Source of the DNA: Phenylobacterium haematophilum
Lineage (GTDB): Bacteria; Pseudomonadota; Alphaproteobacteria; Caulobacterales; Caulobacteraceae
Direction of reading: 5' to 3'
NCBI RefSeq assembly: GCF_014196295.1
Contig: NZ_JACIDK010000002.1
Location: forward strand, 434,001-498,000
DNA length: 64,000 nt
The translations under genes were made by a program, and so were the position numbers. The notes beneath the pieces were generated by a model, which searched no databases, was not told the DNA's origin, and saw nothing but the letters and a program-made list of their open reading frames with translations. Shown one piece after another: positions 1 through 6,399 of the stretch (its first letter is position 1; the number at the start of each line of letters is the position of its first letter).

Positions 1-312
1 AACCGTGTCCTGCGCATCGCCGCCCGCGCGGTGCAGGGCCTTTTCCTGCTGATGATCGCGGTGTTGATCGTGACCGGCCCGCTGGCCGTCTGGTCGACCG
101 GGCAGCCGTTGCAGGTCTTCGACGTGCTTGCGATCCCCAGCCCGTTCGCCGCTCGCGTAGACTGGCTGCATGAGGCCTGCGAGGAGGTGCACGGCGCAGC
201 CACCAAGCTGTTCTGGCCGCTCATCGGCCTGCATGTCGCCGGGGCCGTAAAACATCTGGTTTACGACCGCGACCGCACGTTGCAGCGTATGCTCTGGGTG
301 CGCCGCGCATGA
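1..312 (+). CDS. Cytochrome b561 family protein (3' part only)
   Basis: The window opens inside this gene; the reading frame is open from base 1 to the TGA at 310-312, so about 103 C-terminal residues are visible. The segment has one clear hydrophobic helix (LFLLMIAVLIVTGPLAV), a loop, and a second helix carrying spaced histidines (LHEACEEVHG, GLHVAGAVKH). That pattern is typical of the last two helices of prokaryotic di-haem cytochrome b561, an inner-membrane electron carrier that oxidises quinol or passes electrons to periplasmic partners. The end (TLQRMLWVRRA) matches the usual short basic tail. The family call rests on this half only; the N-terminal haem ligands are outside the window. 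The next gene starts 25 bp downstream on the same strand. Confidence 0.75.
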   Translation, partial: NRVLRIAARAVQGLFLLMIAVLIVTGPLAVWSTGQPLQVFDVLAIPSPFAARVDWLHEACEEVHGAATKLFWPLIGLHVAGAVKHLVYDRDRTLQRMLWVRRA

Positions 313-337
313 TCGGCGGCGCGAGCCGGGGGCGTCG

Positions 338-1033
338 ATGAATCCAAAGCATCAGGAAATCCACTTCGTCGAGCGTATTGGCTGGCTGCGGGCCGCGGTC
401 CTGGGCGCTAACGACGGCATCGTCTCGACCGCCTCGCTGATCGTCGGCGTGGCCGCCGCGGCCCAAGGGCGCTCAGACATTTTGGTCGCGGGGGTCGCCG
501 CCCTGGTCGCCGGCGCGATGTCCATGGCTGCTGGCGAATACGTCTCGGTCAGCTCCCAGCTCGACACTGAAACCGCCGAGCTCTCGCGCGAGCGGGCCGA
601 GCTGGCGACCCAGCCGGAGTTCGAGCGCGAAGAATTGACGGCGATCTACGTGGGGCGCGGCCTCACGCCAGAACTCGCGCGCCAGGTGGCCGAGCAGTTG
701 ATGGCCAAGGACGCCCTCGGCGCCCACGCCCGCGACGAGCTCGGCATCAACGAGACCACCGCCGCCAAGCCGATCCAGGCGGCTTTCACCTCGGCCCTGA
801 CCTTTTCCGTCGGGGCTGGCCTGCCGCTGCTGGTGGCCGCGCTTGCGCCATTGCCGGTCGTAGTGCCGGCGGTCTCGGGCGCCTCGCTGGTCTACCTCGC
901 TGTGCTGGGTGCGATCGGCGCCCGCGCAGGCCAGGCGCCGATGCTGAAGCCGGTGCTGCGCGTCACCTTCTGGGGAGCGATGGCCATGGCCGTCACCGCC
1001 GGGGTCGGCGCCCTGTTCGGCGTCGCGGCCTGA
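338..1033 (+). CDS. VIT1/CCC1 family membrane transporter
   Basis: 231 residues, the usual length for bacterial members of the VIT1/CCC1 family, which move iron or manganese across membranes. The first helix carries the family signature GANDGIVSTASL (about residues 24-35), the second ends in MAAGEYVSVSSQ, and a polar cytoplasmic segment rich in acidic residues (about 78-130) follows, which in the plant and yeast homologues is the metal-binding loop. Three more hydrophobic segments fill the C-terminal half. An ATG at 338 has a weak purine-rich site (gggggcg) upstream. It follows the cytochrome b561 gene by 25 bp and may be co-transcribed. Metal specificity cannot be read from the sequence. Confidence 0.85.
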   Translation: MNPKHQEIHFVERIGWLRAAVLGANDGIVSTASLIVGVAAAAQGRSDILVAGVAALVAGAMSMAAGEYVSVSSQLDTETAELSRERAELATQPEFEREELTAIYVGRGLTPELARQVAEQLMAKDALGAHARDELGINETTAAKPIQAAFTSALTFSVGAGLPLLVAALAPLPVVVPAVSGASLVYLAVLGAIGARAGQAPMLKPVLRVTFWGAMAMAVTAGVGALFGVAA

Positions 1034-1036
1034 GAC

Positions 1037-1072
1037 AAAGAAAAACGGCCCGGCGCGTTGCGCCGGGCCGTT
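1037..1072 (-). terminator. Rho-independent terminator of the cold-shock gene
   Basis: A perfect 12-bp stem (1044-1055 with 1061-1072) with a 5-base loop is followed, read on the minus strand, by a T-rich run (complement of 1037-1045). It lies 22 bp beyond the minus-strand cold-shock gene. On the plus strand it follows the transporter gene stop, but there the run after the stem is poor in T, so it mainly serves the minus strand. Confidence 0.85.
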
Positions 1073-1093
1073 CATCCGTCGATCAGGATCTGA

Positions 1094-1303
1094 TCAGACC
1101 GCTTGCAGCTGGCCGGCCGAATTCTTGCCGCTGCGCTGGTCGCGCTCCAGCTCGAAGCTCAGCTTCTGGCCCTCGTGCAGGGTGGCCATGCCAGCCCGCT
1201 CCACCGCCGAAATGTGCACGAACACGTCCGTGCCGCCATCGTCAGGCTGGATGAAGCCGAAACCCTTTTGGGCATTGAACCACTTAACCACACCAATAGT
1301 CAT
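1094..1303 (-). CDS. Cold-shock domain protein (CspA family)
   Basis: 69 residues from ATG at 1303, a single OB-fold cold-shock domain that binds single-stranded RNA and DNA and acts as an RNA chaperone. Both nucleic-acid motifs are present: RNP1 KGFGFIQ (residues 14-20) and RNP2 DVFVHIS (26-32). The frame stays open upstream to a TTG at 1438, but the domain starts exactly at [10 protein letters not shown] and a GGAAAGGGA purine stretch lies about 5 bases upstream of the ATG, so the short form is chosen. The next gene upstream begins only at 1512 on the other strand, leaving more than 200 bases with AT-rich patches, room for the long 5' leader common in csp genes. It ends before a strong terminator, so it is probably monocistronic. 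Confidence 0.93.
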   Translation of the reverse strand: MTIGVVKWFNAQKGFGFIQPDDGGTDVFVHISAVERAGMATLHEGQKLSFELERDQRSGKNSAGQLQAV

Positions 1304-1511
1304 TGTTGTCCCTTTCCGGACATGAGTTCTCGCGCCCAGAGCGGGTCGCGCGATCAAATTTTCGGAGAGGTCCGGAGGCAATTGTGAAGCTGATCTCTCA
1401 AGTAGAACTAGCGTCACGGCAGCGAGCCAAAACGACATTTGACCAGCACAACCTGCGGGAAAATTTTGCAGGCGGCAAGAAATATATGGAAAATTCGACG
1501 CGAGGCGGCAG

Positions 1512-1736
1512 GTGTGCTATGGCTTGCCCATGCAAAAAGGTTTGGAACGGGCCGTTTTGACGGTCGCATTTCGTGACGGCGTTTGGGCCGTCGAGTTGGA
1601 CGGGGACACCTTCGGGCACTCGTCCGACAAAGACATCGCCAAGGCCGCCGCCAACAGGCGGGCGCGTGAGGTGCAGGATAAGGGCCGCCCCTGCCAAGTC
1701 CGCATCAGCGGCGAACTTGGCTTTTTCGCCGCCTAG
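1512..1736 (+). CDS. Small DUF2188-like protein
   Basis: 74 residues if the GTG at 1512 is used; an ATG at 1530 would give 68. The GTG has a GAGG stretch 6 bases upstream, the ATG has no visible ribosome site, so the longer form is listed. The sequence ([18 protein letters not shown], then an Ala/Arg-rich helix [16 protein letters not shown], then a short strand) fits the small DUF2188 family of alpha-beta proteins in which a tryptophan-containing strand precedes a helix. Function of the family is unknown. It stands alone between the cold-shock gene (divergent) and the CoA-transferase (convergent). Confidence 0.6.
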   Translation: MCYGLPMQKGLERAVLTVAFRDGVWAVELDGDTFGHSSDKDIAKAAANRRAREVQDKGRPCQVRISGELGFFAA

Positions 1737-1761
1737 CGGCCGCTAGGCGATCGCGGCGATC

Positions 1762-1884
1762 TCATAAGAGGAAGGCGGCGTAGCCCATGGTCGCGCCGCC
1801 GATGGCCGGGGCGGCGCCGTCGGGCCTCGCCAGACTGGTCAGCGCCTGCACAGGGCGCCAGGCCGGGCTGTCGATCCGCGACTC
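1762..1884 (-). other. Coding-like in-frame tail behind the CoA-transferase stop
   Basis: Directly behind the TAG (1885-1887) of the CoA-transferase the same frame stays open for 40 more codons to a TGA at 1762-1764. Nearly all third positions are G or C and the peptide looks natural (ESRIDSPAWRPVQALT ... IGGATMGYAAFLL). CaiB-type proteins normally end with the motif seen just before the TAG (LRAKGVV), so this is more likely the relic of a neighbouring lost gene than a missing part of the transferase. I do not recognise the source. Confidence 0.35.
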
Positions 1885-3093
1885 CTAGACCACGCCCTTC
1901 GCGCGCAGCCCCGCCACGTCCTCGGCGCTCAGCCCCACTTCCGCCAGCACCTCGTCGGTGTGCTGACCGAGGTCCGGCCCTGGCCAGCGCACGGCGCCGG
2001 GAGTCTCCGACAGTTTCGGGAAGGCGTTCTGCATCTTCACCTTGCCGAACACCGGGTGCGGCAGCTCCACGATCGCCTCGCGGGCCTGATACTGCTCGTT
2101 CTCCAGCATGTCCGGGGCGCGGAACACCCGGCCGCACGGAATGCCGCTTTCCTCCAGGTGCGCGATTAGGTCGGGCAGCTTCCAGGTCGCGGTCCAGGCG
2201 GCGATGATCTCGTCCAGCTCCTTCTGGTTCACGCCGCGCGCCGCGTGGCTGACGAACTTCGGGTCGGAAGCCAGGTCCGCCCGGCCCATCGCCTCGGCCA
2301 GCCGGGCGAACACCGTGTCGCCGTTGCCGCCGATCAGGATCATCTCGCCTTCCGCGCACGGATAGACGTTCGACGGCGCGATGCCGGGCAGGATCGAGCC
2401 CGAGCGCTCGCGCACATAGCCGGTCAGGTCGTATTCGGTGACCAGGTTCTCCATCACCGCCAGCACGCTTTCGTACAGCGCCGCGTCGATCATCTGGCCG
2501 CGGCCGGTGCGCTCGCGCGCGTGCAGGGCCATGGTGATCCCCATCACCGCATGCATGGCGGTCAGGCTGTCGCCGATCGAGATGCCGGCCCGCGCCGGCG
2601 GCCGGTCCGGTTCGCCGGTGACGTGGCGCAGGCCGCCCATCGCCTCGCCGATCAGGCCGTATCCGGCGCGCTTGGCGTAGGGCCCGGTCTGGCCGAAGCC
2701 CGAGACGCGCGCCACGATCAGCCGCGGATTGCGCGCCGCCAGCGCCTCATAGCCCATGCCCCACTTCTCCAGCGTGCCGGGCCGGAAGTTCTCGATCAGC
2801 ACGTCGGCCTGGTCGATCAGCTTGAGCGCGACGTCGCGTCCCTCGGGCGTGCGCAGGTCCAGCCCCACCGAACGCTTGTTGCGCCCGATTACCGGCCACC
2901 AGGGCGACAGCCCCTTGGGCAGGCTCCGGCCCCACTGGCGCATCGGGTCGCCGGTCTTCGGGTCCTCGATCTTGACCACGTCGGCGCCGAAATCGCCGAG
3001 GATCTGGCCGCAGAACGGCCCAGCGATCAGGGTCCCCATCTCGACGACCTTCAGCCCTTGCAGCGGGCCCATGTTGGCGGCGGCGTCGGTCAC
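1885..3093 (-). CDS. CaiB/BaiF (family III) CoA-transferase
   Basis: 402 residues from the GTG at 3093, which has a strong GGGGAGGGAG site 6-7 bases upstream; the ATG at 3120 lies upstream of that site and is less likely. Family III CoA-transferases move CoA between acyl groups through an aspartyl-CoA anhydride. The N-terminus carries the family pattern LKVVEMGTLIAGPFCG, then GADVVKIEDPKTGDPMR, VGLDLRTPEGRD and LIENFRPGTLEKWG; the probable catalytic Asp sits in GQMIDAALYES. Related enzymes act on formyl, carnitine, succinyl or bile-acid CoA; the substrate cannot be told. It is single on the minus strand, tail-to-tail with the DUF2188-like gene. Confidence 0.9.
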   Translation of the reverse strand: MTDAAANMGPLQGLKVVEMGTLIAGPFCGQILGDFGADVVKIEDPKTGDPMRQWGRSLPKGLSPWWPVIGRNKRSVGLDLRTPEGRDVALKLIDQADVLIENFRPGTLEKWGMGYEALAARNPRLIVARVSGFGQTGPYAKRAGYGLIGEAMGGLRHVTGEPDRPPARAGISIGDSLTAMHAVMGITMALHARERTGRGQMIDAALYESVLAVMENLVTEYDLTGYVRERSGSILPGIAPSNVYPCAEGEMILIGGNGDTVFARLAEAMGRADLASDPKFVSHAARGVNQKELDEIIAAWTATWKLPDLIAHLEESGIPCGRVFRAPDMLENEQYQAREAIVELPHPVFGKVKMQNAFPKLSETPGAVRWPGPDLGQHTDEVLAEVGLSAEDVAGLRAKGVV

Positions 3094-3197
3094 GTTTGCT
3101 CCCTCCCCGGAACGGATCACGCGTCTGTGAGTTCTTGACCCGTGCGCCGTCCGTTGGACCCGCGCCGATCATCTTAGTCAATCTTGAGGAGGGTTTG

Positions 3198-3788
3198 ATG
3201 ACCCGTCACCTGCTGATCGCGGGCGCGGCTATCGCTGCCATTTCGCTGGCCGCTTGTGGGCAGAAGACCGACACCAAGGGTTCGGCGACCCCGGCCGAAC
3301 AGGCTGCGACGCCCGACGCCAACCCGGCCGCGACCGTGATCACCCCGTCGAACGAGGCCGCCGCCCCCGACTTCGTCGCCAAGGCCGCCGCCAGCGACAT
3401 GTTCGAGGTCGAGGCCGCCAAGCTCGCGGCGACAAAGGCCAAGAGCCCCGAAGTGAAGAAGTTCGCCGCCGAAATGGTCACGGCCCACACCAAGACCACC
3501 GAGGGCCTCAAGAAGGCGATCGCCGACTCCGGCCAGACCGCCTTGGCCCTGCCGACCGTCCTGCCGAAGGACCTGCAGGACAAGCTGACCGACCTCGGCA
3601 AGGCCGACAACTTCGACAAGGCCTATATGGACAACCAGGTCGACGCCCACCAGGCGGCGCTGGACGTCCTGCAGCGCTACGCCCAGGACGGCGACGTCCC
3701 GGCCATCAAGGCGTTCGCCGCCGCCACCGCCCCGGCGGTGCAGCAGCACCTCGACAAGGCCCGCGCCATCCGCGACGCGGTGAAGTAG
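3198..3788 (+). CDS. DUF4142 lipoprotein
   Basis: 196 residues from ATG at 3198, with a good ribosome site (GAGGAGGG) upstream. Residues 1-20 form a lipoprotein signal with lipobox SLAAC (Cys20), followed by a Thr/Ala/Pro-rich linker. From about residue 55 the sequence is a DUF4142 helical bundle: FVAKAAASDMFEVEAAKLA, then SPEVKKFAAEMVTAHTK and YMDNQVDAHQAALDVLQ. DUF4142 proteins are ferritin-like four-helix bundles found in the periplasm; no function is established. The protein is predicted to be anchored in a membrane on the periplasmic side. It stands alone and is followed by a dispersed repeat. Confidence 0.85.
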   Translation: MTRHLLIAGAAIAAISLAACGQKTDTKGSATPAEQAATPDANPAATVITPSNEAAAPDFVAKAAASDMFEVEAAKLAATKAKSPEVKKFAAEMVTAHTKTTEGLKKAIADSGQTALALPTVLPKDLQDKLTDLGKADNFDKAYMDNQVDAHQAALDVLQRYAQDGDVPAIKAFAAATAPAVQQHLDKARAIRDAVK

Positions 3789-3806
3789 GCGGGCAAAAAC
3801 ATGGTG

Positions 3807-3929
3807 CATCCCGGAAGGCGCTCAGCGCCTGTCCGGGACCCATGAACACCTGATCTGTCAGGTGTCGCGCTGCGCCCGCAGCGCGAATGGGTCCCGGTCT
3901 TCGGCCTTTGGTCGAAACCGGGATGACAC
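3807..3929. repeat. Dispersed intergenic repeat, copy 1
   Basis: A roughly 123-bp element bounded by inverted CATCCCGG / CCGGGATG ends, with an inner arm pair TCCGGGACCCAT ... ATGGGTCCCGG. Related copies are at 37090-37213, 43116-43247 and 53889-54022. All lie between genes. The intergenic gap 3789-4026 holds nothing else recognisable. Confidence 0.8.
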
Positions 3930-4026
3930 ACGGTTGGCGTCATAAGCGCTCGCCTCCCGCAAAAACCTCCCATGTTCCCACTACGGCAGGGTTCACATCG
4001 CCCTTTCCCAGGCGTAAGGCGGCGCC

Positions 4027-4710
4027 ATGACAGCGTATGTCCTGCCGCCCCCCGCTCCCGCCTCCGTGCCCGTGGAGGGCGAGACGGCGGTCTTCCCGGT
4101 CCGGCGCATCCTCTGCGTGGGCCGTAACTACGCCGCTCACCGCCGCGAAATGGGCGGCGACGATCGCGATCCCCCGTTCTTCTTCGCCAAGCCGGCCGAC
4201 GCGATCGTCCCGCCGGGCGGAGCGGTCCGCTATCCGCCGCGCACCGCCGACCTGCATCACGAGATCGAGCTGGTCGTTGCTTTGAAGGGCGGCGGGGCCG
4301 ACGTGCCGGTCGAGCAGGCCCTCGACCTCGTCTTCGGCTACGCGGTCGGCGTCGACCTCACCCGCCGCGACCTGCAGAACGCCGCCAAGGAAAAGGGTCA
4401 TCCCTGGGACGCGGCCAAGGGCTTCGACGCCTCGGCCCCGATCTCGGCGATCTCCAAGCGGGACGGCGCCCCGCCGCAGGGCCGCATCGCGCTTTCCGTC
4501 AACGGCCAGCTGCGCCAGGAGGGCCAGGTCGCCGACATGATCTGGAGCGTGGCCGAGGTGATCGCAGAGGCCTCCAAGCTCTGGACCCTGGCGCCCGGCG
4601 ACCTGATCTTCACCGGCACCCCGGAGGGCGTCGGCCCGATCGTCCCCGGCGACCTCGTCGAGGGCGAGGTCGAGGGCGTCGGCCAACTCCACTTTACGGT
4701 GTCAGCATGA
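4027..4710 (+). CDS. Fumarylacetoacetate hydrolase family protein (fumarylpyruvate or fumarylacetoacetate hydrolase type)
   Basis: 227 residues, the length of the short single-domain FAH enzymes. These cleave a C-C bond in 2,4-dioxo acids using a divalent metal. The metal triad is visible: E79 and E81 in HHEIELVV, and D110 in GVDLTRRDLQ; the lid lysine region FFFAKPADAI and the C-terminal IFTGTPEGVGP are also present. The gene overlaps the next one (a maleylacetoacetate or maleylpyruvate isomerase-like GST) by ATGA, so the pair probably forms the last two steps of homogentisate or gentisate breakdown: isomerisation, then hydrolysis to fumarate plus acetoacetate or pyruvate. Which ring-cleavage product is used is unknown, since no dioxygenase lies nearby. 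Confidence 0.85.
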   Translation: MTAYVLPPPAPASVPVEGETAVFPVRRILCVGRNYAAHRREMGGDDRDPPFFFAKPADAIVPPGGAVRYPPRTADLHHEIELVVALKGGGADVPVEQALDLVFGYAVGVDLTRRDLQNAAKEKGHPWDAAKGFDASAPISAISKRDGAPPQGRIALSVNGQLRQEGQVADMIWSVAEVIAEASKLWTLAPGDLIFTGTPEGVGPIVPGDLVEGEVEGVGQLHFTVSA

Positions 4711-5351
4711 GCCTCACCCTGCATTCCTACTGGCGCGCCACTGCGCCGTACCGCGTCCGCATCGGTCTCAACCTCAAGGGCCTCGACTACGGCTATGTCG
4801 GGGTGAACCTGCTGAAGGGCGAGCAGCACGCCGCCGACTACGTGACCAAGCGCAATCGCCAGCATCTGACCCCGGCGCTGGAAACGGACGGGCACGTCCT
4901 GGTTCAGTCGCTGGCCATCCTCGAATGGCTCGAGGAGACGCACCCGCAGCCGGCCCTACTGCCGACGGACGCGTTCGACCGCGCCACGGTTCGGGCCATG
5001 GCCGCCATCGTCGCCTGCGACATCCATCCGCTGAACAACATGCGCATCCAGAAGGCGCTCGAGCAGTTCGGCGTCGACGAAGCCGGCCGCCTCGAATGGA
5101 GCCAGCGCTGGATCGTCGACGGCTTCTCGGCGCTTGAGCCAATGGTCGCCCGCCACGGCAAGGGCTTCGCGTTCGGCGACGCGCCGACCCTCGCCGACTG
5201 CTGCCTCGTGCCCCAGGTCTACTCGGCCCAGCGCTACAAGGTGGACCTCACCCCGTTCCCGGCCATCGCCGCGGCCGCCGCCCATGCGGGCGAGCACCCG
5301 GCCTTCGCCGCCGCCCATCCCGACCGCCAACCGGACGCCGTGCATGCTTGA
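4707..5351 (+). CDS. maiA: Maleylacetoacetate isomerase (zeta-class GST)
   Basis: 214 residues, typical for zeta-class glutathione transferases, which isomerise maleylacetoacetate or maleylpyruvate to the fumaryl form using glutathione. The N-terminal thioredoxin-like domain begins LTLHSYWRATAPYRVRIGLN; the glutathione-contact segment VLVQSLAILEWLEE and the family loop DIHPLNNMRI (about residues 109-118) are characteristic of this class rather than other GSTs. The start overlaps the hydrolase stop by ATGA and its 3' end overlaps the carbonic anhydrase start by 8 bp, so the three genes are a tightly coupled operon. A fumarylpyruvate pathway is as likely as the tyrosine pathway. Confidence 0.88.
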   Translation: MSLTLHSYWRATAPYRVRIGLNLKGLDYGYVGVNLLKGEQHAADYVTKRNRQHLTPALETDGHVLVQSLAILEWLEETHPQPALLPTDAFDRATVRAMAAIVACDIHPLNNMRIQKALEQFGVDEAGRLEWSQRWIVDGFSALEPMVARHGKGFAFGDAPTLADCCLVPQVYSAQRYKVDLTPFPAIAAAAAHAGEHPAFAAAHPDRQPDAVHA

Positions 5352-5967
5352 AGACCTGAAGGAAAACAACCGCCGCTGGGCGGCTGGAAAGCTCTCCGTC
5401 GACCCCGGCTTCTTCGAACGCCTGGTCGCCCAGCAGAGCCCCGAATATCTCTGGATCGGCTGCTCCGACAGCCGCGTCCCGGCCAACGAGATCGTCAATC
5501 TCGATCCGGGCGAGCTGTTCGTGCACCGCAACGTCGCCAACCTCGCCCCGCCGCAGGACGCCAATTACCTGTCGGTGCTGCAGTTCGCGGTCGACGTGCT
5601 GAAGGTGAAGCACATCATGGTCGTCGGCCACTACGGCTGCGGGGGCGTCGCCGCGGCGGTCGACGGCAAGCGCCGCGGTCTGGTCGACCACTGGCTACAC
5701 CCGATCCGCGAGGTCTACGCCGAGCACCGCGACGAGCTCGAAACCCTGCACGACCACGAGCGCATCGACCGCCTGATCGAGCTCAACGTCATGCGCCAGG
5801 TCCGCAACGTCGCCTCCGACGTGTTCGTTCAGGACGCCTGGGCCCGCGGCCAGAGCCTCAGCGTCCATGGCTGGGTCTACTCGATCGCCAACGGCCTGGT
5901 CACCGACCAGAACTGCACCATCAGCGGCCCCGGAGACCTCGACAAGGCCCGCGACGAGGGACAGTAG
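5344..5967 (+). CDS. Beta-class carbonic anhydrase
   Basis: 207 residues from ATG at 5344. Beta carbonic anhydrases hydrate CO2 to bicarbonate with a zinc ion. The ligands are visible: Cys40 in IGCSDSRVPA with the Asp42-Arg44 dyad, then His96 and Cys99 in GHYGCGG. The rest (HRNVANLA, LSVLQFAVDVLKVKH, SVHGWVYSIANG) follows the family closely. The start codon lies inside the end of the isomerase gene (8-bp overlap), so it is translated from the same message. Its function does not obviously connect to ring-cleavage products beyond handling CO2/bicarbonate. The frame is open further upstream, but only as a shadow of the isomerase gene. Confidence 0.93.
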   Translation: MLEDLKENNRRWAAGKLSVDPGFFERLVAQQSPEYLWIGCSDSRVPANEIVNLDPGELFVHRNVANLAPPQDANYLSVLQFAVDVLKVKHIMVVGHYGCGGVAAAVDGKRRGLVDHWLHPIREVYAEHRDELETLHDHERIDRLIELNVMRQVRNVASDVFVQDAWARGQSLSVHGWVYSIANGLVTDQNCTISGPGDLDKARDEGQ

Positions 5968-5969
5968 GC

Positions 5970-6335
5970 TCAGCGCAGCGGCCGTAGGGCGTCTGTCGGC
6001 TCGGAACGCGGAATGGCGTCGAGGATCGCCATCAGCACGTTCTCCGGTCGCGTGATGATCTCGCTGTTGGCGAAGCGCAGGACGCGGAAGCCTTCGGCGT
6101 TCAGCCACGCGTCTCGCCGCGCATCCCTCGCCTGGTCGTGCAGCGCGCTGTCGGCCTCGACGATGAGCCGATGCTCGAAGCACACGAAGTCGGCGATGTA
6201 GGGACCGACCGGAACCTGCCGGCGGAACTTGCAGCCTTCCAGCTGCCGGCCACGGAGCAGCTTCCAGAGCACGCGCTCGGCGACGCTCGGCGTCCGCCGC
6301 ATCCGTCGAGCCTGCTTTAGCTTAGCTTCGGCCAT
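5970..6335 (-). CDS. DUF559 endonuclease-like protein
   Basis: 121 residues, a common length for the DUF559 family. These proteins share the fold of very-short-patch-repair and restriction-type endonucleases. Visible family blocks are SVAERVLWKLLRGRQLEG (about residues 17-34), CKFRRQVPVGPYIADFVCFE (35-54, with the D of the catalytic core), LIVEADSALHD and GFRVLRFANSEI. Standard family members have E-x-D/G in the VEADS(G) position, consistent with a metal-dependent nuclease. Its role in cells is not established. It is convergent with the carbonic anhydrase and is followed upstream by pbpC on the same strand, 64 bases away, with a palindrome between. Confidence 0.8.
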   Translation of the reverse strand: MAEAKLKQARRMRRTPSVAERVLWKLLRGRQLEGCKFRRQVPVGPYIADFVCFEHRLIVEADSALHDQARDARRDAWLNAEGFRVLRFANSEIITRPENVLMAILDAIPRSEPTDALRPLR

Positions 6336-6369
6336 GCCCGAGCTTCGCAGGATCAGCGCGACACGTCAT

Positions 6370-6392
6370 CCTTCTCCCCTTGTGGGAGAAGG
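6370..6392. repeat. CTTCTCCC palindrome, copy A
   Basis: CCTTCTCCC - 5 bases - GGGAGAAGG, lying 7 bp beyond the pbpC stop codon. Identical arms occur at 8433-8455 and 8558-8580. It could fold as a hairpin in the pbpC transcript, but lacks a following T run, so it is read as a REP-type element rather than a terminator. Confidence 0.8.
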
Positions 6393-6399
6393 AAGCGGG

